Assembly (NCBI GenBank): GCA_964484045.1
Contig: CAZAEP010000104.1
Location: forward strand, 1 to 8,796
DNA length: 8,796 nucleotides
Direction: 5' to 3'
From: J134 sp964484045
GTDB taxonomy: Bacteria; Pseudomonadota; Alphaproteobacteria; Sphingomonadales; Rhodothalassiaceae
The notes beneath the pieces were generated by a model that saw only the letters and a program-made list of their open reading frames with translations, was not told where the DNA came from and ran no database searches. Shown in pieces: positions 1 to 5,841 of this stretch. Within the stretch, counting starts at the first letter, position 1. Each line of letters starts with the position of its first letter. The position numbers and the translations under genes were made by a program.

Positions 1-502
1 CTCTCGTTGCCGGAGTACCAACTTTCAGCATTGGCAGGTGTGGTAGCTCAATCATTGCATCCGCAGCACTTTGCGCGACTCGTTGCCGAAAATAGGGATA
101 TGACTGAGCTTTTGCCACATTCTCGAAGAATATACGGACATGATCATATTCCATATTCTTGGCATTATCGTATGCAGTGAGGTAGCTACACCTTATTTTC
201 AGAAGTACTTTCCTTCCAAGCCTTACTCTAACGCGCCAAATTACAGTGCCAAGAATAATACCTTCCTCTTTGTCGTAGTAAAAATTCTCAATTACGTTAT
301 CGAGTTCTGGAACTAGGCGACCTTGTCCTTGCCGGTCCTCATTAAAAGAATGAAGTATGAATTCCGGCTTGACCTCAAATTCACTCATTACCAATCGTAT
401 TGCAGCAAGACGCGCGTCGTTAACTATCCTGTTGTATTCACTTGCATTAATACTAGAGCTACTGGTGACAGTGGCCGTCTTATCTTTTGAAATTTTTCCC
501 AT
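1..502 (-). CDS. SecB-like chaperone of a toxin-antitoxin-chaperone module (3' end beyond window)
   Basis: I translated this frame by hand; it is open from an ATG at 502-500 to the window edge (167 codons), so only the extreme C-terminus is missing. The ATG overlaps the antitoxin stop as TGATG, which indicates translational coupling. After a polar start (about residues 1-20) come a helix (about 21-41, including NRIVNDARLAAIRLVMSEFE) and alternating beta-type strands (about 43-112, including ILGTVIWRVRVRL and VLLKIRCSYLTAY). The C-terminal part has PYFRQRV (136-142) and ELPHLPML (152-159). This resembles the SecB end, where a PY(A/W)RE helix is followed by a proline- and leucine-rich strand. 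SecB-like proteins of TAC operons bind the antitoxin tail, promote its folding and shield it from proteases; I infer that role from the neighbours. It is unlikely to be the housekeeping secB, given the AT-rich composition and operon context. Family call from fold pattern and motifs only. Confidence 0.72.
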   Translation of the reverse strand, partial: MGKISKDKTATVTSSSSINASEYNRIVNDARLAAIRLVMSEFEVKPEFILHSFNEDRQGQGRLVPELDNVIENFYYDKEEGIILGTVIWRVRVRLGRKVLLKIRCSYLTAYDNAKNMEYDHVRIFFENVAKAQSYPYFRQRVAQSAADAMIELPHLPMLKVGTPATR

Positions 503-1053
503 CAGGCCGCTTCACACTTTCCGCCGCGCGACTTTTTCCATTCATTCGCGGCTGCACATTGAACGGGAGGGGCAGATAGGGTGGTGCAAACAGTTTTCCA
601 CCCAGCCTCTGTTGACCCAGACGTGCGCGTCCTGCGCGTCTCGGTAGTCTCCAGTCGAACGCGCTCCTGCGATTCTTCCTCTTGCCGGACGGCCTCGCGA
701 GCAATCTCGCGGTCGAATTCACCCTTCCAAGATCTTCGGCCAACGGTTTTCTTTTTGGGCTCAATCAAACGCGGGATTTCGGGCACGGTCTCGCTGTAAA
801 AGAAAATTTCCTCATCAAGGACGGCGAAAGCCTTTGCAACAGTATCGAGGCGCAAATTTGCATCGTCCGCAAACATCTGCGAAACACGCGCGGGTGTGAC
901 GCCCAGCCGTCTTGCAAGTCCAGCTTGGTCGACGCTACGCTTTTTCATCGCTGCCTGCAGAGCGTATTGGACATCGAATTTCAGGCGTTCGACAGCCTTG
1001 ATTACCCGCTCTTCAGACGTCTTACGCAGAAAGGGGTTTCTCATGTCGCTCAT
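502..1053 (-). CDS. HigA-like helix-turn-helix antitoxin with long C-terminal tail
   Basis: A 183-residue protein whose residues about 25-80 form an XRE-type helix-turn-helix domain: QAGLARRLGVTPARVSQMFA is the core, and LDTVAKAFAVLDEE is the closing helix. It should bind and neutralise the upstream toxin and repress the operon. The ATG (1053-1051) lies two bases after the toxin stop, with ACAGG about ten bases upstream as a weak ribosome binding site. The toxin-first order is typical of HigBA. Residues about 100-183 are a charged, low-complexity extension with isolated tryptophans (109, 152, 172) and no recognised fold. In TAC antitoxins such an extension is the chaperone addiction (ChAD) region recognised by the SecB-like partner; here that is inference. 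Oddity: between about 545 and 650 the two other minus-strand frames are also open, and one reads LFAPPYLPLPFNVQP, a more ChAD-like hydrophobic sequence, so the tail's true frame deserves checking. Confidence 0.8.
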   Translation of the reverse strand: MSDMRNPFLRKTSEERVIKAVERLKFDVQYALQAAMKKRSVDQAGLARRLGVTPARVSQMFADDANLRLDTVAKAFAVLDEEIFFYSETVPEIPRLIEPKKKTVGRRSWKGEFDREIAREAVRQEEESQERVRLETTETRRTRTSGSTEAGWKTVCTTLSAPPVQCAAANEWKKSRGGKCEAA

Positions 1054-1055
1054 TC

Positions 1056-1457
1056 TTATAAACCTGTAACTTCGCCAAATTTCCGAGCTGCTTCGCTGAG
1101 CAGTGAGCGATCCGCTTTGTTTTTCTTCTTCCCCAGATCAAACGCGGTAAGGATAAAGCGACGACATTGACCGTCCCGGCAGCCGTAAAGGCGTGATTGA
1201 TAGGCTTTCACCGCCCACACTGTGACTTTTCTTCCTTCCCGATTGCCAGTCAGGAAACGTCCTTCGCTCTTCATCTGCTCATCAGTAAACGCTGACTTGC
1301 CTGGTGGCGTGTCAGCGAAACGTTCCAAGATACGCAGTAACCTTCCCCTCTCTCTCAGTTTTTGCGCACCCCGTATCCCATCCAGAGCCGAGGCCACTTC
1401 TTCGGTTGCCAAGACCGTCCATTCACACCCTTCGATAAGCTTTATGAGGTTGCTCAC
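1056..1457 (-). CDS. HigB/RelE-family (Gp49-like) toxin
   Basis: From a GTG at 1457 this gives 133 residues, near the usual 100-130 of HigB-type toxins. WTVLATEEVASAL (13-25) matches the first strand and helix of RelE/HigB proteins, RERGRLLRILERFAD (35-49) the second helix, and VTVWAVKAYQSRLYGC (78-93) the strands. RRFILTAFDLGKKKNKADRS (99-118) matches the family's terminal 'hydrophobic strand, lysine-rich loop, helix' block; in M. tuberculosis HigB1 the comparable block begins ALTAF and continues with lysines. Such toxins are ribosome-dependent mRNA interferases; the activity here is inferred. The first gene of the TAC operon, it ends two bases before the antitoxin. The start is uncertain: the frame stays open up to a TTG at 1547 (163 residues), no start has a strong ribosome binding site, and the domain begins just after the GTG, so I prefer 1457. 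Confidence 0.78.
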   Translation of the reverse strand: MSNLIKLIEGCEWTVLATEEVASALDGIRGAQKLRERGRLLRILERFADTPPGKSAFTDEQMKSEGRFLTGNREGRKVTVWAVKAYQSRLYGCRDGQCRRFILTAFDLGKKKNKADRSLLSEAARKFGEVTGL

Positions 1458-1852
1458 GAGATATTCAGGCTTCGAGGTTAAGTTATTCCTAATGTGGGAG
1501 CAAGAAGAATCGATCGACCGGTAGAAGAATGCGACGAGGTGTCGCAACCATGCAACAGGACGATATTCTCAGGTCTACTCCAGATATTACAACAAAAAGC
1601 TGCAGACCAGAAGAGAATAAACAGTGAACATGAGGTGCCGTAGCCGATAGGTGTTTTCCTTCAGATGCTCTATAGAGCGGGTAGCGCGAGAAAGAGCACA
1701 AAAAGGATATTCTTATCTCGAAAAAATTTCATACGTTTCCAATCCTTCAGGAAATCGTCATGGGCACGGCCGTTTGCTATCTGTCTCGCGCGACGGTCCC
1801 ACCGCCGTACCGCGCTATGGGATCATCGCGCCGTGGCGGCGATGAAGTGGCG
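1458..1852. other. Non-coding junction between accessory module and chromosome
   Basis: No convincing gene is visible here. The toxin frame could extend to a TTG at 1547; other open frames overlap the toxin or the hydrolase antisense and lack recognisable protein character. Composition shifts from AT-rich to GC-rich around 1740-1760. The stretch must contain the promoter of the minus-strand toxin operon, but I could not settle on a convincing -35/-10 pair. It contains the palindrome at 1667-1678 and one copy of the 14-base repeat. GATATTC recurs in the same orientation near 1458, 1561 and 1706. No tRNA, integrase or transposase is seen. Confidence 0.6.
1667..1678. repeat. Perfect 12-base palindrome, possible operator of the TAC operon
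   Basis: GCTCTATAGAGC reads identically on both strands. It lies 120 bases upstream of the farthest possible toxin start (1547) and about 210 upstream of the preferred one. The central TATAGA resembles a -10 box, but no good -35 sits at the right distance on the minus strand. HigA-type antitoxins repress their operons by binding palindromes, so it is a candidate operator. The function is inference only. Confidence 0.4.
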
Positions 1853-1880
1853 TCAGTCCGCGAGCGCCTTCAGGAAATCG
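1744..1880 (+). repeat. 14-base direct repeat flanking the 3' end of the hydrolase gene (1744-1757 and 1867-1880)
   Basis: CCTTCAGGAAATCG occurs at 1744-1757 and again, in the same orientation, at 1867-1880. The right copy encodes the D-F-L-K segment near the C-terminus of the alpha/beta hydrolase; the left copy lies in the non-coding junction where GC content changes. Flanking bases are not clearly related. Exact 14-base repeats this close together are unlikely by chance, and short repeats of a gene's 3' end are typical of integration sites. No integrase is in the window, so an attachment-site role is speculative. Confidence 0.45.
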
Positions 1881-2662
1881 AGCACGAGGGCGTTGCCGCG
1901 GGGCTCGAAGAGGTCCCAGCCGTGGCTCGCGCCGGGGATGACGACGCGGCGGATATTGCTCCCGCCCGCGGCCGCGAGGCGGGCCGACTGCGTGACCGGT
2001 ACCGTGGTGTCCGCATCGCCGTGGAAGATCAGCACCGGCTCGCGGACCGCGGCGATATGGTCGATGGAGTCGAACCGGTCGTCGAGCAGGAGATCGACGA
2101 ACCAGTGGGGATATTGCGCATAGCCCATCTCCGCGATCGAGGCGAAGGGGGCGGCGAGGACGACGCCCGCGAGATCGCGTTCGGCCGCGAGCGGCACCGC
2201 GACGCCGGTGCCCAGCGAATAGCCATAGACGACAACCGTTTCGGGGGCGATCCCCTTGGCCGCGAGCCAGTCGAGCGCCGCTTCGGCATCCTGCACGAGC
2301 CCCTCGTCGCTGGGCGTGCCCGGATTGCCGCCATAGCCGCGATAATCGAGCATCAGCACGCCGTAGCCGGCCTCGACGAGAGGCCGGACCCCGCGCGTGT
2401 AATAGCCGACATTGCGGTAGTTTCCGTGCAGATAGAGAACCGTCCGCGCCCCCGCCGCCGGTGGATGCCACCAACTTTTCAGAGGCAGTCCGTCGGCGGT
2501 TTCGATCGTCGCCACCTCGACCGCGAAAGGGGCCTTCGCGGGGTCGGGCACGGAATCGACCGCGCGAAAGATCCGTCCCTTGTAATAGTGTTGCAGCCCG
2601 ACGCCGGAGGCGCCGGTGAGAAGAGCGAGCCCGAGGACGGCGACGAGAAGACGCTTGAGCAT
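1853..2662 (-). CDS. Alpha/beta hydrolase with N-terminal membrane anchor (BEM46/ABHD13-like)
   Basis: A 269-residue serine hydrolase. Residues 4-23 are hydrophobic (LLVAVLGLALLTG), giving a signal anchor, so the domain is probably periplasmic or membrane-attached. HGN (79-81) supplies the oxyanion region, followed by LMLDYRGYGG (103-112). The nucleophile elbow is GYSLG with Ser149, and Gly-Asp-Ala-Asp (215-218) and GASHGWD with His247 complete the triad. This order is that of the BEM46/ABHD13-like branch of the S33 group; the natural substrate (ester, lipid or peptide) is unknown. The frame continues upstream to 2725, but I chose the ATG at 2662 because the membrane segment starts there, AAAGG lies about 12 bases upstream, and a plausible promoter at 2697-2725 lies inside the longer version. 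The gene is divergent from the diguanylate cyclase. Its 3' end carries one copy of the 14-base repeat shared with the junction. Confidence 0.88.
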   Translation of the reverse strand: MLKRLLVAVLGLALLTGASGVGLQHYYKGRIFRAVDSVPDPAKAPFAVEVATIETADGLPLKSWWHPPAAGARTVLYLHGNYRNVGYYTRGVRPLVEAGYGVLMLDYRGYGGNPGTPSDEGLVQDAEAALDWLAAKGIAPETVVVYGYSLGTGVAVPLAAERDLAGVVLAAPFASIAEMGYAQYPHWFVDLLLDDRFDSIDHIAAVREPVLIFHGDADTTVPVTQSARLAAAGGSNIRRVVIPGASHGWDLFEPRGNALVLDFLKALAD

Positions 2663-2696
2663 GGATGCCGGCCCTTTGCTGCAGGAACGGAAGGGA

Positions 2697-2725
2697 ATTA
2701 GAGCCGCCACCCGTTGCAAAAGCAA
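2697..2725 (-). promoter_or_regulatory. Putative sigma70-type promoter of the hydrolase gene
   Basis: Read on the minus strand, TTGCTT (2725-2720) is separated by exactly 17 bases from TCTAAT (2702-2697), which matches five of six -10 consensus bases. The -35 is weak. Transcription would begin about 28 bases before the ATG at 2662. Its position supports the shorter hydrolase start. Confidence 0.45.
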
Positions 2726-2746
2726 GCCTTGGCATAAGGCTTTTTT
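2724..2746 (+). terminator. Terminator-like hairpin with T-run in the divergent intergenic region
   Basis: AAGCCTT (2724-2730) and AAGGCTT (2736-2742) form a perfect 7-base-pair stem with a 5-base loop. With the last two stem bases the plus strand carries six Ts at 2741-2746, the shape of an intrinsic terminator. It lies about 60 bases upstream of the cyclase start and overlaps the hydrolase -35 box. It would stop rightward transcripts running antisense through the hydrolase gene, or attenuate a cyclase transcript begun further left. The stem is A/T-rich and therefore not very strong. Confidence 0.45.
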
Positions 2747-2808
2747 AAGTCTCTTCAGAGTAGCACAAGGAAAAGACGTCGGACCGCTCGAGAAGAGAAG
2801 ATCACAAG

Positions 2809-3912
2809 GTGCTCAACGATTCGTTTGAACAGGCCGCCGAATATGCCGCGTCGGCCGTGCGCTTGATGCAGGAACATGGCATTGCGCCGACACCGGCGAA
2901 TTTCCAGATCTGGTACAGCTATGCCAGCGGCCGCGATCCGGCGCTCAATCGCGCCATCGATATTCTCGACAGCAATGGCTGCGAGTTCAGCGAGGAGCGC
3001 AACGCGGAGATCTACGAACAGTTCTTCGGCGTCGACGCGCATCGCGCGGCGATCGAGGCGGTGGGCAACAGGCTCGAGGAATTCGTCTCCAGAATCGCCG
3101 GCGATATCGGCGAGGCGCGCGAGGGCGTCGCGGCCTTCGGCCATCGTGTCGCCGATCTGTCCGCCCCGATGGGCGAATCGATCACCGCCACCGAGCTGCG
3201 CGAGATCGCACGCAGGTTGATGGAGGAGGCGCGGGAAGTGGTCTCGCGGGGGGTCGTCCTGGAGCGCAAGCTGAATGCCGCGAAAAACGAGGTCATGGAC
3301 CTTCGGCAATCTCTCGTGGAGACCCGCAAGGAAGCGACCACCGACAAGCTGACCGGCATCGCCAATCGCCGCGAATTCGAACGGCGCCTGCAACTCGAGG
3401 CGCAGGCCGCCGGCGAAACGGGTGCGCCGCTTTCCCTCATCTTTCTCGATGTCGACGATTTCAAGGACTTCAACGACAGGCACGGGCACAAGATCGGTGA
3501 TGAAGTGCTCAAGCTTGTTGCCGGGAAACTGCGTAATCGTGTGCGCGACAGGGACCTTGTGGCCCGCTATGGGGGAGAGGAATTCGTGACCCTCCTGCCC
3601 GATACACCGCTTGAGGATGCAGCGCAGGTCGCGGAACGAATCCGTGCAGCGCTGGCGTCGAGCATCGTTCGCCACCGCACTTCGGGCGAGGCATACGGAA
3701 CCGTGACCGCCTCCTTCGGCATCGCCACCTACTGTCCGGGAGAAGCCCTCGAATATTTCGTCCAGCGCGCGGACGAGGCGCTCTACCGCGCCAAGCGCGA
3801 CGGACGCAATCGCGTCGAGCTGGCCACGAGCGAGGTCGCGGTCGAATCGGTGGACATCGAGGACGCCATCGCTCTGGACGTCTCGGTTCGCGACGAAGCC
3901 GCGGCGTCCTGA
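2809..3912 (+). CDS. Diguanylate cyclase (GGEEF domain)
   Basis: A 367-residue protein that should make cyclic di-GMP from two GTP. The C-terminal GGDEF domain (about 176-336) opens with DKLTGIANRREFERRL, has the metal-binding FLDVDDFKDFND (212-223), the signature GGEEF at 255-259 and ADEALYRAKRDGRN (321-334). The inhibitory I-site RxxD is intact as Arg246-Asp249, five residues before GGEEF, so product feedback is expected. Residues 1-165 form a helical region with no membrane segment (EYAASAVRLMQEHGIAPTPA, then IWYSYASG) leading into a coiled-coil linker (about 130-175); this N-terminal type occurs in soluble alphaproteobacterial cyclases and presumably receives an unknown signal. The start is GTG at 2809, supported by GAGAAG at 2795-2800, eight bases upstream. 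It is followed after 84 bases by folA; co-transcription is possible. The acidic 30-residue tail is not part of the domain. Confidence 0.93.
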   Translation: MLNDSFEQAAEYAASAVRLMQEHGIAPTPANFQIWYSYASGRDPALNRAIDILDSNGCEFSEERNAEIYEQFFGVDAHRAAIEAVGNRLEEFVSRIAGDIGEAREGVAAFGHRVADLSAPMGESITATELREIARRLMEEAREVVSRGVVLERKLNAAKNEVMDLRQSLVETRKEATTDKLTGIANRREFERRLQLEAQAAGETGAPLSLIFLDVDDFKDFNDRHGHKIGDEVLKLVAGKLRNRVRDRDLVARYGGEEFVTLLPDTPLEDAAQVAERIRAALASSIVRHRTSGEAYGTVTASFGIATYCPGEALEYFVQRADEALYRAKRDGRNRVELATSEVAVESVDIEDAIALDVSVRDEAAAS

Positions 3913-3981
3913 TCGCCTTCCGCGAGCGGTATTTGCCTCCGCGGCGCGTGACGGCTACACAGGGACCGGAGGCGCCCTCTC

Positions 3982-3993
3982 TTCCGATCGGAA
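3982..3993. promoter_or_regulatory. Perfect 12-base palindrome overlapping the folA ribosome binding region
   Basis: TTCCGATCGGAA ends four bases before the folA ATG (3997) and includes the GGA that would serve as the ribosome binding site. It could be an operator or a small hairpin that hides the site. The better GGAGG at 3968-3972 lies 24 bases from the ATG, too far for normal use, and no other start codon exists between the upstream stop (3949-3951) and 3997. The regulatory role is inference. Confidence 0.35.
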
Positions 3994-3996
3994 AGC

Positions 3997-4536
3997 ATGA
4001 GTGAAGACCGTCCGCTGATTTCGCTTGTCGTGGCCGTCGCCGAGAATGGCGTCATCGGCGATCGGGGAGGGCTGCCCTGGCACCTTCCCGCCGATCTCGG
4101 ACATTTCAAGCGCCTGACCATGGGCAAGCCCGTGCTCATGGGGCGCAAGACCTTCGAATCGATCGGACGCCCTCTGCCCGGACGGCGGAATATCGTGATC
4201 ACCCGGCAGCCGGACTGGCGCCGCGCCGGCGTTCTGGTGGCGCACTCCTTCGATGAAGCCGTACGGCTCGCCGGGCCGGCGCCCGAAGTGATGGTCATCG
4301 GCGGAGCGCAGGTCTATGCCGAAGCCCTGTCGCAGGCGCAGCGCATCCACCTCACCCGGGTGCATGCGCGACCCGCCGGCGACACCCGGTTTCCCGATAT
4401 CGACGACGGGCAGTGGGAGGAAATCGCGTCCCGGCATCATCCCGCCGAGGGGGACCTGCCGGCCTGCACGTTCGTGACGCTCGAACGCCGACGCGGGGCG
4501 AAGCCCGCCGGGGAAGAAGGAGCCCTTCGCGCATGA
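3997..4536 (+). CDS. folA: Dihydrofolate reductase
   Basis: A 179-residue cytosolic enzyme that reduces dihydrofolate to tetrahydrofolate with NADPH, feeding thymidylate, purine and methionine synthesis; it is the trimethoprim target. The family pattern is complete: ISLVVAVAENGVIG (8-21) is the first strand and loop, LPWHLPADLGHFK (26-38) carries Trp28 and the catalytic acid Asp33, GRKTFESIGRPLPGRRN (49-65) binds the cofactor phosphate and folate, and VIGGAQVYAEAL (100-111) is the nucleotide-binding Gly-Gly region. Length is slightly above the usual 160-170 because of a basic C-terminal tail after about residue 165. The ATG at 3997 is the only possible start. No thyA, the common partner, lies beside it here. 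It ends 34 bases before the ATP-grasp gene and is probably in the same transcript. Confidence 0.96.
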   Translation: MSEDRPLISLVVAVAENGVIGDRGGLPWHLPADLGHFKRLTMGKPVLMGRKTFESIGRPLPGRRNIVITRQPDWRRAGVLVAHSFDEAVRLAGPAPEVMVIGGAQVYAEALSQAQRIHLTRVHARPAGDTRFPDIDDGQWEEIASRHHPAEGDLPACTFVTLERRRGAKPAGEEGALRA

Positions 4537-4570
4537 TCGGGGTCTGCCATGAGACGGCGGTGCATCGGCC

Positions 4571-5755
4571 ATGGCTGCGCTGACCGCCGCCCTCGGGGAC
4601 ATCGGCGACGATATGAGCGCGGTCAGGGCCCGGACCGGCAAGTCGGCCTGGCGGCAGATGCGGGAGATCCGGCGCTTTCGCCGGCGGGCCGTCCAGTGCG
4701 GCAGTACCGACTATTTCCGTTTCGGGGTCTATGACGAGGCCCATGTCTCGCCCGAGCACTGGTCGACCTTCCTGGGATGGCGTGATCAGCGCGGCCTGAG
4801 CCTTGCGCTCAATCCGCGCCGCGTGGTGCTTCCCGGTTGGGACAAGCTCGCCTTTCATGCGATCGCCCGCGACTTCGGCATTCCCCTGCCGACGATCCGG
4901 GCGTTCTTTCAGAGCGGCAATCGGGCGACGGCGGCGGCGGTCGGTCGGCCGCTCGACACGCCCCGCGCCTTGCGGGACTTTCTTCTCGAAGACGCCGATT
5001 ATCCGCTTTTTCTCAAGCCGTCCTGGGGCGGGGAAGGAATCCGCACCGCTTATATCGAGAGGGTCGACCGGCGCGCAGGATGCCTCATGCTGGCCGGCCG
5101 GCGCCGCGTCGATATCGACGCCTTCATCGCCGATTGCTGCAGGCCATCCGATCGCTGGCGTTTCCGGGCGGAACACGGTCTGCTGCTGCAGGAGGTGCTG
5201 CGCCCCGATCCGGCCATGGCGACTCTCTTCGCGCTCCGTGTCGTTTCCAGCGTCCGTGTTGTCACCCTCGTCGACGACAATCGGGCGCATGTGCACCGGG
5301 CGATCTGCAAGATTCCCCTGGCCGGCAATGTCATCGACAATTTCGCTCTCGGGGAAACCGGCAATCTCGCCGTCGCCGTCGACGTGGCGAGCGGTCGGTT
5401 CGGCCACGGGGTCCGGGGGATTTTCCCCAAAGGAGAGGTCGTGCATCGCATTCCCGAGGCGGATCGTTCCTTCGAAGGGGAACCGGTCCCCCACTGGGAG
5501 AGGATTCGCGACATCGTGGCGCGCGGAGCCTCGGCCTTTCCCCTGATGCGGATTCAGCATTGGGACATCGCGCTCAGCGATCGAGGGCCGGTGGCGCTCG
5601 AGCTCAACGATCTCGGGGGAACGGAGATCCTGCAGATCCACGGCATCGGCCTGTTGACCGACCCGCTCCGCATCCATCTCCGCCGGTACGGAGACCCGTC
5701 GGTGCGCGACTGGGTCGCCCGCATGAAGCGATCATCCGGCGGCGCTTCAATATGA
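4571..5755 (+). CDS. Sugar-transfer-associated ATP-grasp protein
   Basis: A 394-residue ATP-grasp enzyme, best matched from memory to the ATPgrasp_ST (PF14397) type, named for its frequent position near sugar-transfer and polysaccharide genes. SLALNPRRVVLPGWDKLAF (77-95) is the family-typical entry; FLKPSWGGEGI (147-157) gives the ATP-binding lysine Lys149 and glycine loop. SSVRVVTLV (226-234) and NVIDNFALG (253-261) are characteristic, and HWDIAL (330-335) plus LELND (343-347) supply metal ligands Asp332, Glu344 and Asn346. The enzyme should couple a carboxylate to an amine or similar nucleophile using ATP, through an acyl-phosphate; the substrates are unknown. No signal peptide is seen. The start is uncertain: ATG 4571 has a weak ribosome site, and ATG 4613 (14 residues shorter) would keep the whole domain. 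It lies between folA and the dehydrogenase pair, with no glycosyltransferase nearby. Confidence 0.82.
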   Translation: MAALTAALGDIGDDMSAVRARTGKSAWRQMREIRRFRRRAVQCGSTDYFRFGVYDEAHVSPEHWSTFLGWRDQRGLSLALNPRRVVLPGWDKLAFHAIARDFGIPLPTIRAFFQSGNRATAAAVGRPLDTPRALRDFLLEDADYPLFLKPSWGGEGIRTAYIERVDRRAGCLMLAGRRRVDIDAFIADCCRPSDRWRFRAEHGLLLQEVLRPDPAMATLFALRVVSSVRVVTLVDDNRAHVHRAICKIPLAGNVIDNFALGETGNLAVAVDVASGRFGHGVRGIFPKGEVVHRIPEADRSFEGEPVPHWERIRDIVARGASAFPLMRIQHWDIALSDRGPVALELNDLGGTEILQIHGIGLLTDPLRIHLRRYGDPSVRDWVARMKRSSGGASI

Positions 5756-5775
5756 TGGAAAAGTGCTCTATCAAC

Positions 5776-5820
5776 GCCAGTCTTGGGGACTGGCAGACAC
5801 GGCGCGCCGGACGGGCGCGC
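5776..5820 (+). promoter_or_regulatory. Two tandem stem-loops in the leader of the dehydrogenase-ThDP pair
   Basis: The first hairpin is GCCAGTC (5776-5782), loop TTGGG, GACTGGC (5788-5794). The second, seven bases later, is GCGCGCC (5802-5808), loop GGACG, GGCGCGC (5814-5820). Both have a perfect 7-base-pair stem and a 5-base loop, and the second is all G/C. They fill most of the 86-base gap between the ATP-grasp stop and the ATG at 5842. There is no T-run, so an intrinsic terminator is unlikely; mRNA processing, stability or a leader control is possible. I recognise no riboswitch class. Confidence 0.5.
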
Positions 5821-5841
5821 GGGATCGTGGAGTGGAATCGG

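Noticed and set aside
1489..1701. Minus-strand 70-codon frame overlapping the toxin start
   Set aside because: Different frame from the toxin, cysteine- and serine-rich composition without domain pattern, overlapping a recognisable gene.
1670..1732. Minus-strand 20-codon frame starting MKFFRDKNILFV, looking like a tiny hydrophobic peptide
   Set aside because: No ribosome binding site, no known family, and it lies in AT-rich non-coding DNA where such frames arise by chance.
1824..1843. CATCGC/GCGATG hairpin just downstream of the hydrolase stop as a terminator
   Set aside because: Stem interrupted by a bulge and no T-run on the minus strand.
1760..2701. Long plus-strand frame opposite the alpha/beta hydrolase
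   Set aside because: Arginine- and glycine-rich shadow caused by high GC; the opposite strand has a complete hydrolase with its catalytic triad.
3935..3973. Inverted repeat GCCTCCG / CGGAGGC between the cyclase and folA as a terminator
   Set aside because: Seven-base stem with a 25-base loop and no T-run; too weak in GC-rich DNA.
5728..5756. TATGAT at 5751-5756 as a -10 box for a promoter of the dehydrogenase gene
   Set aside because: No acceptable -35 at 16-18 bases; it overlaps the end of the ATP-grasp gene.
4837..5841. Upstream extension of the saccharopine dehydrogenase frame to about 710 codons
   Set aside because: This part overlaps the ATP-grasp gene and is arginine-rich nonsense; the Rossmann motif and ribosome site place the start at 5842.
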